Positions 45,645 through 53,125 of a stretch of 53,125 nt of DNA are shown here, one piece after another. A program made the position numbers and the translations under genes. Numbering within the stretch: position 1 is the first letter of the stretch; each line of letters begins with the position of its first letter. The notes beneath the pieces are model-generated. The model searched no databases, was not told the DNA's origin, and saw only the letters and a program-made list of their open reading frames with translations. Source of the stretch: Desulfuromonadaceae bacterium (GTDB taxonomy: Bacteria > Desulfobacterota > Desulfuromonadia > Desulfuromonadales > Desulfuromonadaceae); assembly GCA_016936455.1 (NCBI GenBank), contig JAFGXV010000040.1, forward strand, positions 1-53,125, read 5' to 3'.

Positions 45645-48600
45645 ATGTCCAGAATAGCAGATGAACACGAGCTGTTAACACCAGTACAGACCCGTCTTCC
45701 CTCGGTTCGACGGGTTCTGGCCTTTGCCCCCCATCCAGATGACGAGATCTTCGGCTGTGGCGGGTTGCTGCGCCTGCTTCATGAGCAGGGAGCCGACGTG
45801 CAGGTTGTTATTGTCACGGACGGCGCCCGGGGAGGAGACGGCCCCGCCGCGGAACTCACGAGCCTTCGCGCGGCCGAGTCCCGTGCCGCGGCGCAACAAC
45901 TCGGGTTGCCCGAACCGATCTTCTGGGGCTATCCCGATCGTGGCCTGGCTTACAATGAACAGTTGATTGCCCGGCTGGGCGAAACCATAACGGACTGGCA
46001 CGCTGATTTGGTTGTGCTGCCTTCCCCCACCGAGCTTCATCCCGATCATCAGGTGCTGGCCCTGGCCGGCAGTGAAGCCTTGAGGCGGCTGGAGGGGGAA
46101 CGACAAGTCGCCTATTTCGAAATCAATGCTCCTCTGGCCGACCCGACACTGGTCGTCGATATCAGCTCCGTTTTTGAAGAGAAAAAACATGCTATGGCCT
46201 GTTTTCCGTCTCAGTTACGCGAACAACCCTATATCGAGAGGATTGCCGGCCTGAACAGCTTCCGATCCTACTTTCTCGGTCCCCAGGCGGTTGCTGCTGA
46301 GGCCTACCTGCTCGTTGAGACACGTGAACTGGCGCCGGGCCTCGCTCGATTGTTTGAGGGGCCCTTCCCCTGCCGCAGACAGTCGGGTTTCGCGGTCGAC
46401 AGCACCGATTTGCCCCTGGTCAGTGTTATCGTCCGTAGCATGGACCGGCCCACGCTGTCCCGAGCCCTTGGTTCCTTGGCCTTACAGACATGGCCGAATG
46501 TCGAGATTGTCATCGTCAACGCCGCAGGCGCACAGCACAGTCCGCTGCCGCACCAGTGCGGCCCGTTTACGTTGCGCCTGGTTAACCAGGGAGGGGAAGC
46601 CCTCGGGCGCTCGCGCGCCGCCAACCTCGGGCTCGCCGCCTGCCGTGGCCAGTTTATCGGGTTTTTGGACGACGACGACACCGTTGATCCCGATCATTTG
46701 CACAGCTTGGTAGATGCTTTGCTCAGTGCCGATCTGGAGCAGGTTGCCTATACGGGCGTTCGTGCCGTAGACGAGAATGCGCAGCAGCCCACTCTGTTTG
46801 AATTCCGGCAACCAGGAGTCGATTTCAGCCGACTTCTTTTGGGCAACATCATTCCGATCCATGCGCCACTTTTCCCTGCCAGCCTGGTGAGTCAGGAGGT
46901 CTCTTTTGATGAAACGCTGGATCTCTACGAGGATTGGGACTTCTGGTTGCAGCTTTCACGCAAGGTCTCTTTTGTCTTTGTTGACCGGGTGAGCGCTACC
47001 TATTACGCCGGTGGGGCCTCGGCGGTTGGGCTTGGGGCCGAATCCGATAGCGTTATCAGACAGTTGGCGAGCCAAAAAGTATTGAGCAAATGGTTGCCAT
47101 GGCTGACCCCGCAGGAATTAGCTGCCATTGGGGAACTTTATCACCATGACATCAGCCAGGCCGTGACTGCTCTCGCCGAAAAAGACAGGCAGATCAGCGA
47201 AAAAGACAGGCAGATCAGCGAAAAAGACAGGCAGATCAGCGAAAAAGACAGGCAGATCAGCGAAAAAGACAGGCAGATTGACGATGTGCAACAACGACTG
47301 ATCGCCAAAGAGGAGCACCTCTCTCAGGTGTACGCTTCCCGGAGCTGGAAAATGACGGGGCCGCTGCGATGCTGTGCTGGCTGGCTGACTCGTCCGCCAC
47401 TGTCGACACCGCTGCGAAAGGCCATCAGCGCGTGGCGCTATATCATCCATAAGGCTCCAGTCCGTAGGTGGAAGTGCCTGGTCGCCAGGCAACATCACCA
47501 GTCTCAGCAATCCGCCTACACTCACTGGATTTCCTCGCATGAAATCGTGAACGATCCTCAACGCAACACCCTGCGCGAACAGCTGCAGCATTTTGACAAG
47601 ACGCCTCTGATCTCAGTGATCATGCCCACCTATAATGCCAAGGTCGAATGGCTGACCGAGGCCATCGCCTCAGTCCGAAGCCAACTCTACCCTGCCTGGG
47701 AACTCTGCATTGCCGACGATGCTTCTACGGACCCTGCGATCCGACCCCTGTTGGAACGCGCTGCTGCGGAGGATATGCGGATCAAAGTCGTTTTCAGGCA
47801 ACAGAATGGTCATATTGCCGCAGCCTCCAATAGCGCTCTGGAGCTGGCCAGCGGTGACTATATTGCCTTGCTTGATCATGATGATCTGTTGGCCGAACTG
47901 GCCCTGTTCCGCGTGGTGGAAGCACTTCAGCACCAGCCCGATGCGGGAATGCTCTATTCCGACGAGGATATGCTGGACGAACAGGGTACGCGCTGCTGCC
48001 CTTTCTTCAAGCCCGACTGGTCACCGCATTTGGCGATTTCGCAGGCTTATCTGGGACACCTGGTGGTGCTGCGCCGGGATGTCATGCAAAAGACTGGTGG
48101 TTTTCAGAGCGGCTTGGATGGGGCTCAGGATTATGATCTCTGGTTGCGCGCTTCCCGGTTTGCCGGTGTCATCGTCCACATCCCTCACGTGCTGTATCAC
48201 TGGCGCAGGCACGCTGACAGCACGGCCGCCACGGCCACGGCAAAGCCCTATGCCCATGAAGCTGGTCGTAAAGCTGTTGCGCAGTATCTGCAGCTGCGTT
48301 ACCCCTCCTGCCGTGCCGAGGTGGTTGACGGTGAGTATCTTTTTACCTATCAGGCCCGTTTCCAATTACCCCACCCGTTCAGCGTTTCCATCATCATTCC
48401 CACTCGTGATGGACTGGAGTTTCTGCAGCCCTGCATCGAGAGCATCATCGAACGTTCCAGCTGGCAGCACTTTGAAATCATCGTGCTCGATAACGGCAGC
48501 CGTTATCCTGAGACCTTAAGCTATTTACATGCAATTGCCACCGATGATGAGCGTATCAGAGTCGTTCGAGCCGATATTCCGTTTAACTGGTCACAGCTGA

Positions 48601-49190
48601 ACAATATTGGCGCTGCCCAATCCCGGGGTGATCTGCTGGTTTTCCTCAACAACGATACGCTTGTTATTCGCCACGACTGGCTCGAACGGTTGGCCGGCTA
48701 CGCTCTGTTGCCCGACGTCGGAGTCGTGGGAGGGCTTTTGCTGTTTGAAGATGGCACCATCCAGCATAGCGGGGTGGTTGTTGGCATGGGCGGCTGGGCG
48801 GATCATCCCTTTCGCGGCTGTCCGGCGGTGCATGGGGCCAGCCCCTTTGTCTCGCCCATGCTGACGCGTAATGTCCTGTCGGTTACAGGTGCCTGCATGG
48901 CGGTATCGCGCGAGCGCTTTGGGCAGTTGGGTGGTTTTGATGAAAGTTTTACCATTTGCGGTTCCGATGTTGAACTCGGACTGCGCGCCCACCAAAAAGG
49001 ATTTTTTAACGTCATGTGTGCCGAGGCCCAACTCTATCATCTGGAATCGAAAACACGCAGTTCCTTTGTCCCCGAGGCCGATTTTCTACAGTCCGCGGCG
49101 AAATACGAACCTTACCGGACGCGCCAGCCTGACCCCTTCTATAATCCCAACCTCTCACTGGTAGATACTACGCCAAAGGTAAGGGTGTAG
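45645..49190 (+). CDS. Multidomain PIG-L deacetylase / triple GT2 fusion with heptad repeat
   Basis: An 1181-residue protein. Residues about 1-235: PIG-L deacetylase with PHPDDE (29-34) and HPDH (132-135). About 254-500: GT2 domain A (SVIVRSMDRPTLSRAL, FLDDDDTV). 512-546: coiled-coil repeats of EKDRQIS. About 654-890: GT2 B (SVIMPTYNAKVEWL, LLDHDDLLAE, YSDEDM). About 910-1160: GT2 C (SIIIPTRDGLEFL, FLNNDT, GGFDESFTICGSDVELG). Likely deacetylates and polymerises or extends a surface polysaccharide. The modular layout resembles large glycan-chain enzymes, but this order is unusual. It overlaps no gene; a 2-nt gap separates it from the WsaF-like gene. Confidence 0.82.
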   Translation: MSRIADEHELLTPVQTRLPSVRRVLAFAPHPDDEIFGCGGLLRLLHEQGADVQVVIVTDGARGGDGPAAELTSLRAAESRAAAQQLGLPEPIFWGYPDRGLAYNEQLIARLGETITDWHADLVVLPSPTELHPDHQVLALAGSEALRRLEGERQVAYFEINAPLADPTLVVDISSVFEEKKHAMACFPSQLREQPYIERIAGLNSFRSYFLGPQAVAAEAYLLVETRELAPGLARLFEGPFPCRRQSGFAVDSTDLPLVSVIVRSMDRPTLSRALGSLALQTWPNVEIVIVNAAGAQHSPLPHQCGPFTLRLVNQGGEALGRSRAANLGLAACRGQFIGFLDDDDTVDPDHLHSLVDALLSADLEQVAYTGVRAVDENAQQPTLFEFRQPGVDFSRLLLGNIIPIHAPLFPASLVSQEVSFDETLDLYEDWDFWLQLSRKVSFVFVDRVSATYYAGGASAVGLGAESDSVIRQLASQKVLSKWLPWLTPQELAAIGELYHHDISQAVTALAEKDRQISEKDRQISEKDRQISEKDRQISEKDRQIDDVQQRLIAKEEHLSQVYASRSWKMTGPLRCCAGWLTRPPLSTPLRKAISAWRYIIHKAPVRRWKCLVARQHHQSQQSAYTHWISSHEIVNDPQRNTLREQLQHFDKTPLISVIMPTYNAKVEWLTEAIASVRSQLYPAWELCIADDASTDPAIRPLLERAAAEDMRIKVVFRQQNGHIAAASNSALELASGDYIALLDHDDLLAELALFRVVEALQHQPDAGMLYSDEDMLDEQGTRCCPFFKPDWSPHLAISQAYLGHLVVLRRDVMQKTGGFQSGLDGAQDYDLWLRASRFAGVIVHIPHVLYHWRRHADSTAATATAKPYAHEAGRKAVAQYLQLRYPSCRAEVVDGEYLFTYQARFQLPHPFSVSIIIPTRDGLEFLQPCIESIIERSSWQHFEIIVLDNGSRYPETLSYLHAIATDDERIRVVRADIPFNWSQLNNIGAAQSRGDLLVFLNNDTLVIRHDWLERLAGYALLPDVGVVGGLLLFEDGTIQHSGVVVGMGGWADHPFRGCPAVHGASPFVSPMLTRNVLSVTGACMAVSRERFGQLGGFDESFTICGSDVELGLRAHQKGFFNVMCAEAQLYHLESKTRSSFVPEADFLQSAAKYEPYRTRQPDPFYNPNLSLVDTTPKVRV
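47178..47282 (+). repeat. Five 21-bp in-frame tandem repeats encoding EKDRQIS
   Basis: The 21-bp unit (GAAAAAGACAGGCAGATCAG plus C) occurs four times exactly (47178-47261) and a fifth with changed last codon(s) (47262-47282, ending ATTGAC). It encodes a coiled-coil linker between GT2 domains A and B. Near identity of DNA copies suggests recent slippage expansion. Confidence 0.93.
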
Positions 49191-49191
49191 C

Positions 49192-50481
49192 ATGCGGCGA
49201 CTCATCAAACAGGTTCTGCGTCATCCGCGGCTTACAGCTTACTTGAAAAGTATTTACAACGAGGGCAAGGCGGAGGGTCTCGGTGGGAGTGGCCCCGAAA
49301 CCCACCTTGCAGAAGCATCCCCCATAACCTGCCGATTGTCCTCGTTTTCACAGCTTCGTTTGAACCTGCTGGTGCCGGCCCTGGATATCCAGCACCTCTT
49401 TGGCGGTATTGCCACAGCCCTTTCACTGTTTGAGGCATTGGTTGCCGAGGTGGGCCTGGATCATGTGAGAATAATTCTCACAGATCAACAGCGTTTTGAG
49501 CACGCGAACAATCCGGCCTTTGCCGATTGGGATGTCCGCACTCTTGACCAGGAAGACCGGCCGGGCCGCTGCATTGTTGCGGCCGGTGATCGCCACGCCA
49601 GGAGTCTGGCGGTAGGGCCCGGTGACCGTTTTGTGGCCACCGCATGGTGGACGGCCCTCTCGGCCCGCGCGATTCAGGACTGGCAAGCTGCCACCTGTCA
49701 GCTTCCCCAGCCTGCAAAGTATCTGTACCTGATCCAGGATTACGAGCCGGGTTTTTATCCCTGGTCTTCCCGCTACGCCCTGGCTGAGTCCACCTATCAT
49801 GATGCCGAGCGATTCATGGCGCTCTTCAATACCAGCCTGCTCCAGCGTTATTTTATCCAGATGGGTTACCGGTTTCCACAGGCTCACGCCTTCGAGCCAG
49901 TGCTGCACCCCAGCCTCAGGCAGCAGCGAAAACGGTTACAGGGTCAAGCGAAGGAGCGCCGGCTGTTGGTCTATGGGCGTCCCGGTGTGGCCCGCAACGC
50001 GTTTGAGCTGACAGTCATGGCTTTGCGCGCATGGGTGGCCCGGGGGGGCGGAGCCGGCTGGCGTTTCGTCTCGGCGGGAGAAGCGCATCCTGCCATTCAA
50101 TTAGGGCCCGATTGTCAGCTGACCGCGTTGGGAAAGCTGTCTCTCGAACAGTACGCCAGCGAATTGAGCCGGGCTGCGGTCGGGCTCTCGTTGATGATCT
50201 CGCCACACCCCAGTTACCCTCCATTAGAGATGGCGGCCTTTGGTCTGCAGGTGGTCAGCAATAGCTATGGTCCGAAAGACCTCAGCGAACTGCATCCCGC
50301 CATTCTGACCGTTCAACCGTTGACTCCTGCTGCCATTGCCGAAAAACTCGACCTGGCCGCACAGCGCGCCTTTCTGGAACATCAACCGGATGTGATTCAC
50401 GGTCGTGCCTGGCAGCGCTATGTGGATGAGGATGGAGGCTTCGATGCCGTAGCCGCTCATCTTCTGCGCCAATGGCTGTAA
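49192..50481 (+). CDS. WsaF-family rhamnosyltransferase-like glycosyltransferase
   Basis: A 429-residue GT4-like enzyme. LNLLVPALDIQHLFGGIATALSLFEAL, YLYLIQDYEPGFYPWSSRYALAESTYHD and LLVYGRPGVARNAFEL are the characteristic pattern of the WsaF family, first described in Geobacillus S-layer glycan biosynthesis where WsaF is a rhamnosyltransferase. SPHPSYPPLEMAAFGLQVVSNSYGPKDLS is the C-terminal donor motif. With rfbBDAC in the window, a rhamnosyl transfer in O-chain synthesis is likely. It starts 2 nt after the fusion gene. Confidence 0.82.
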   Translation: MRRLIKQVLRHPRLTAYLKSIYNEGKAEGLGGSGPETHLAEASPITCRLSSFSQLRLNLLVPALDIQHLFGGIATALSLFEALVAEVGLDHVRIILTDQQRFEHANNPAFADWDVRTLDQEDRPGRCIVAAGDRHARSLAVGPGDRFVATAWWTALSARAIQDWQAATCQLPQPAKYLYLIQDYEPGFYPWSSRYALAESTYHDAERFMALFNTSLLQRYFIQMGYRFPQAHAFEPVLHPSLRQQRKRLQGQAKERRLLVYGRPGVARNAFELTVMALRAWVARGGGAGWRFVSAGEAHPAIQLGPDCQLTALGKLSLEQYASELSRAAVGLSLMISPHPSYPPLEMAAFGLQVVSNSYGPKDLSELHPAILTVQPLTPAAIAEKLDLAAQRAFLEHQPDVIHGRAWQRYVDEDGGFDAVAAHLLRQWL

Positions 50482-50784
50482 CGAGCAGAGAGATCTTTAG
50501 GGTGCAGACTATTGCCGAGCTAAGATTGGCTGGTTGAATTTGACCAGGCCTGTCGTGATCCAGCCAAAAGTTCGACGCCCCTTGCATCGGAAAACTGTTG
50601 ACGTATTTGGCCTTGCTCAGTGTAACTGCAATAAAAACAGATAATTGAGCGCTTTCTGGTCTTATTTATTGTGGGCTGCGCCTGTTGGCCTGCGTTTTGC
50701 TTATACATGGAAAGTCTGCGGCTTCTATCGAACGGCTGTTCGTGGCGCGGTAAAGCCTCTCACTGGCACTTGAATGGATGTTGT
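50482..50784 (+). other. 303-nt intergenic region, possible weak promoter
   Basis: No gene is visible between the WsaF-family gene and the CAP-domain gene. A possible TTGACG (50598-50603), 17-base spacer, TGTAAC (50621-50626) sigma70 site lies upstream of the latter. No clear terminator was found. The region is moderately AT-rich in its 3' third. Confidence 0.35.
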
Positions 50785-51687
50785 ATGCGACTTAAGATCT
50801 CTTCTGTTCTGTTGTTTCTGCTGCTGAGCGCGTCGGCCCCGGTGTTGGTTGTCGGGGTGGCTGTGGCGGCTGAGACGGTCGGGACGGAACAGCTAAGCCT
50901 GCAGCAGTATCTCTACTGGCAGCAGATCAACCAGGCGCGCATGCATCCGTATTCAGTGCTCCAGCGCCTTGGCATTTCGCGCACGCAGGCCCACGAGGCG
51001 CTCGGCGGCGATGCCTGGGTGCTCTATTTTGGCCTGCCACCCCTGGCCTGGAGTGATTCCCTGTGCCGGGTTGCCAACGCGCATGGCAGCGATATGATCG
51101 ATCGGCTGTATTACAGTTACATCACGCCTGAAGGCGACTCGCCGGCGGATCGTGTTGAACAGTCAGGGTACGAGGCTCACACCGTCTGTGAGGCTCTTGG
51201 CCTGTTTGCACTGGGCAGTTATCTGCCCTATGAGCGTGCTGTGACCACCATGATGGACAATTTGCTGCGCGATGAACTGACGGGTGCGGCTGGTGCAAAT
51301 CGAATTGTTTTTTCTCCCGCGGTGACGGAGGTCGGTATTGCCCTGTTCGCGGAAACGCTTGAACGGGTGTCCGGTCGCCCCGATATTTACCTGTTGGTGA
51401 TGGATGCAGCTCGTCCGTCGCTTCAGCGATCGACCGTCGTCGGGCAGCTTGATGAAGGTTGTTCCGTTGTTCTGTATAATCTGGAATCTGGTGTTGCGCA
51501 CGACGTAGCGATCTATCCGGGGGGCTGGTTCCAGTTCTCGCCCCCGTCCGAGGGGGTCGAGCTGGTGCAGTTCGATGCGGCCGGGCGCGAAATTTTCCAG
51601 GCCGATTACTTTCAGGGCGACAGCCCGGTGCCGGTTTATCTTGATTTGCGGCAAAATGTCACCGTGGATGAAAATAGGGTGCTTTAA
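50785..51687 (+). CDS. Secreted CAP (SCP/PR1)-domain protein
   Basis: A 300-residue protein. ATG 50785 gives a signal peptide with SSVLLFLLLSASAPVLVVGVAVAAE and a likely AxA cleavage near residue 30; the frame is open further upstream to 50671 but without plausible leader. The CAP domain shows LYWQQINQARMHPYSVLQ (QxxInxxR), HGSDMIDRLYYSYITPEGDSPADRV, VCEALGLFALG and a later IALFAETL. A C-terminal ~90-residue beta-rich tail follows. Exported to the periplasm or surface. It directly precedes the S-layer-like gene, but function is unknown. Confidence 0.78.
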   Translation: MRLKISSVLLFLLLSASAPVLVVGVAVAAETVGTEQLSLQQYLYWQQINQARMHPYSVLQRLGISRTQAHEALGGDAWVLYFGLPPLAWSDSLCRVANAHGSDMIDRLYYSYITPEGDSPADRVEQSGYEAHTVCEALGLFALGSYLPYERAVTTMMDNLLRDELTGAAGANRIVFSPAVTEVGIALFAETLERVSGRPDIYLLVMDAARPSLQRSTVVGQLDEGCSVVLYNLESGVAHDVAIYPGGWFQFSPPSEGVELVQFDAAGREIFQADYFQGDSPVPVYLDLRQNVTVDENRVL

Positions 51688-51690
51688 TGT

Positions 51691-51718
51691 TTGCAATTTG
51701 TTGATGAATATGTATACT
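51691..51718 (+). promoter_or_regulatory. Predicted sigma70 promoter for the S-layer-like gene
   Basis: TTGCAA (51691-51696), a 16-base spacer, then TATACT (51713-51718). Good match to consensus (4 of 6 and 5 of 6). It would give a leader of about 130 nt before ATG 51856. Confidence 0.6.
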
Positions 51719-51804
51719 CCGCACGATGGTCATGTAAACTGACCAGCTGTATTTGGTACTTTAATTGTTTAAATAGGAAGATTGTTCGCTTTTTAGTTGG
51801 GCCC

Positions 51805-51840
51805 GTGCATCAGGGTGATGCACACAAACTCTCTTAAGAG
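51805..51840 (+). promoter_or_regulatory. Leader hairpin and palindrome of the S-layer-like mRNA
   Basis: GTGCATCA-GGG-TGATGCAC (51805-51823) is an exact 8-bp stem with a three-base loop. CTCTTAAGAG (51831-51840; TCTCTTAAGAGA including one flanking base each side) is a perfect palindrome. AAGGAAA follows seven bases before the ATG. Stable 5' leaders are typical of highly expressed S-layer mRNAs, so an mRNA-stability or regulatory role is inferred. Confidence 0.6.
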
Positions 51841-51855
51841 AAAGGAAACAAACAC

Positions 51856-53125
51856 ATGGTAATTCTGCTTCCCAATCAGTCATTAGTTCTGAACGCCTAT
51901 GCTGTTCTGGTCGACCAGACTCCGGGCAACATCGCCTTCGAGGATCATCAGGCCTTTATCGTGGCCAATGGTGCTGAGGCGTACAAGGCGGCTTTGGACT
52001 CCTACTTCTCCAGCTACACCACAGCACAGCTGGCCACCAGCCTGCTGGACAATCTGGGTCTGGGCTCTGTGTTTACGCAGGAGCAGGCTGAAGCGTATCT
52101 GACTGCGAATGCCAGCAATCGCGTTGGCGCCATGATCGATCTGGCTGCGGCACTGTACAGCTATAACGGAAGTGATGCAGGGATTCTCGCGGCCAAGTCG
52201 GACTACGTCGCGGCCATTGAGGGCTCCTATAGCTACTCGGTTGATGAGGACAATGCAGCGGGTGCGACGCTGGAAGGCAGTGTGATTACGGATGGTCAGA
52301 CTTTCACGCTCACTGTTGGTGCGGATAACTTCACCGGCACCTCCGGTAACGACACCTTCACTGCTGCTCAGACCACCGGCAATACTTGGACCGTTGGTGA
52401 TGCTATCGACGGCGGTGCTGGCACCGACACCTTCAACGTGACCCAGACCGGCGCGATCACCGCCCCGACTGGCGCAACCGTCAAGAACATCGAGACTGCC
52501 AACCTGCTGAGCGGCACCACTGGCAACTCCATTGACACCACCTCCTGGACTGGTCTGACCGCGCTGAACGTGACCGGTGTGACCGCCCAGACTGTTACCG
52601 CCGCCGCGACCACCGATGTGACCGTGACCGGTTCTACCGCTACCGGCGCGACTGCCGTTAACGGCGGCAAGAACGTGACCGTCACCGAGACTGGCGCTGC
52701 TGCCGGCACTGTGAACGTCGGCGCGACCACCGCTGCTGCTGGCACCGTCACTGTTAACTCCACTATTCTCGCTACCGGCGGCTCGACCGGTAACGGCATC
52801 ACCGTCAAGGGCGGTACCGACATCAGCATCACCCAGAAGGGTGTAAACGCAGTCAATACCACTGTGACTGACGGCGCTGTGACCGTGACCGGCGATGCGA
52901 ACACCAAGACTGTTACCGTCGTTAGCGACAAGGCTGCAACGGCTGCAGCAACGGTAGTTGGTCGTGTCAATGGTGCCGTCGGCATCACCGACGTGAACGC
53001 TGCCTCCGCAACTGCTGCCGGTACTATCGAGACCGTGAGCGTGACCAACGCTGGTGCTGTGACCGTCAACTCTGGCGCACTGAAGACCCTGAACCTGGGC
53101 GGCACCATCACGTCTGTGAACGCAG
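51856..53125 (+). CDS. S-layer/RTX-like secreted repeat protein (3' end outside window)
   Basis: Open frame of 423 codons to the window end with no stop. ATG 51856 has AAGGAAA seven bases upstream. The first ~150 residues are helical/Ala-rich with no signal peptide (MVILLPNQSLVLNAYAVLVD). Residues about 158-195 carry FTGTSGNDTFTA and AIDGGAGTDTFNV, the calcium-RTX-associated motif of T1SS-exported surface proteins. The rest is Thr/Val/Gly/Ala-rich beta repeats, very poor in Cys, Met and aromatic residues. The probable exporter is the T1SS at 27984-32478. RsaA-type S-layer proteins are exported this way. Adhesin is the alternative. Confidence 0.75.
   Translation, partial: MVILLPNQSLVLNAYAVLVDQTPGNIAFEDHQAFIVANGAEAYKAALDSYFSSYTTAQLATSLLDNLGLGSVFTQEQAEAYLTANASNRVGAMIDLAAALYSYNGSDAGILAAKSDYVAAIEGSYSYSVDEDNAAGATLEGSVITDGQTFTLTVGADNFTGTSGNDTFTAAQTTGNTWTVGDAIDGGAGTDTFNVTQTGAITAPTGATVKNIETANLLSGTTGNSIDTTSWTGLTALNVTGVTAQTVTAAATTDVTVTGSTATGATAVNGGKNVTVTETGAAAGTVNVGATTAAAGTVTVNSTILATGGSTGNGITVKGGTDISITQKGVNAVNTTVTDGAVTVTGDANTKTVTVVSDKAATAAATVVGRVNGAVGITDVNAASATAAGTIETVSVTNAGAVTVNSGALKTLNLGGTITSVNA

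Noticed and set aside
47178-47282. CRISPR-like short repeats
   Set aside because: There are no spacers. The repeats are contiguous, in frame and encode a heptad coiled coil.
52368-53111. Long minus-strand open frame rich in Val/Thr/Pro
   Set aside because: It is the antisense shadow of the repetitive Thr/Ala/Gly codons of the S-layer-like gene. It has no ribosome binding site and no recognisable motif.

Overview
The window is a surface-envelope locus from a Gram-negative bacterium. It carries a complete inner-core LPS assembly set (msbA, waaA, lpxK, waaF, waaC, gmhA, waaG, waaP, hldE), Wzm/Wzt O-polysaccharide export, a TolC-type outer-membrane protein and a TonB receptor. The lpxK-Trm112 linkage, the NtrC-type regulator, frequent GTG/TTG starts and moderately high GC suggest a Desulfuromonadales/Geobacterales-like (former deltaproteobacterial) organism. 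That assignment is an inference, and a gammaproteobacterium is not excluded. No tRNA, rRNA, CRISPR array or intact insertion sequence was seen.

Layout. (1) 1-10136, + strand: lipid A/Kdo/heptose core operon with almost every stop and start overlapping (msbA, DUF374 acyltransferase, waaA, lpxK, Trm112-like, waaF, waaC, gmhA, LPS kinase, waaG, waaP), followed at 10178-12153 by a first rfbB-rfbD pair. (2) 12228-21184, - strand: O-antigen ligase-like protein, pyruvyltransferase, two glycosyltransferases, a NodU-type carbamoyltransferase and three LPS-kinase-like genes, one of them a tandem double kinase. Gene content resembles the Pseudomonas aeruginosa core cluster. The ligase/pyruvyltransferase end is visibly AT-rich. 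(3) 21185-22966: divergent promoters, then hldE. (4) 22967-24424: a GT2 gene, a strong terminator and a truncated VWA-gene remnant. (5) 24425-32478: a second rhamnose set (rfbB-D-A-C) followed 14 nt later by a type I secretion system (PrtD-like ABC, HlyD adaptor, TolC). (6) 32598-38428: periplasmic binding protein, histidine kinase, sigma54 response regulator and TonB receptor in one overlapping operon. (7) 38573-50481: Wzm/Wzt exporter, a GNAT/LpxL-like/radical-SAM trio, an alkaline-phosphatase-fold phospho-alcohol transferase, a 1181-residue PIG-L plus triple GT2 fusion with a heptad repeat, and a WsaF-family transferase. (8) 50785-53125: a secreted CAP-domain protein and the start of a large Thr/Gly/Ala-rich S-layer/RTX-like protein that runs off the window.

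How it fits together (inference). Inner core is built and decorated with phosphate and probably carbamoyl groups. dTDP-rhamnose feeds an O-polysaccharide assembled in the cytoplasm, exported by Wzm/Wzt and ligated by the WaaL-like protein. The T1SS probably exports the S-layer-like protein, and the smooth LPS could anchor it, as for Caulobacter RsaA. A sensory module of unknown signal sits between exporter and polysaccharide genes. The least-explained parts are the GNAT/acyltransferase/radical-SAM trio, the multi-kinase set with altered catalytic residues, and the multidomain glycan enzyme.
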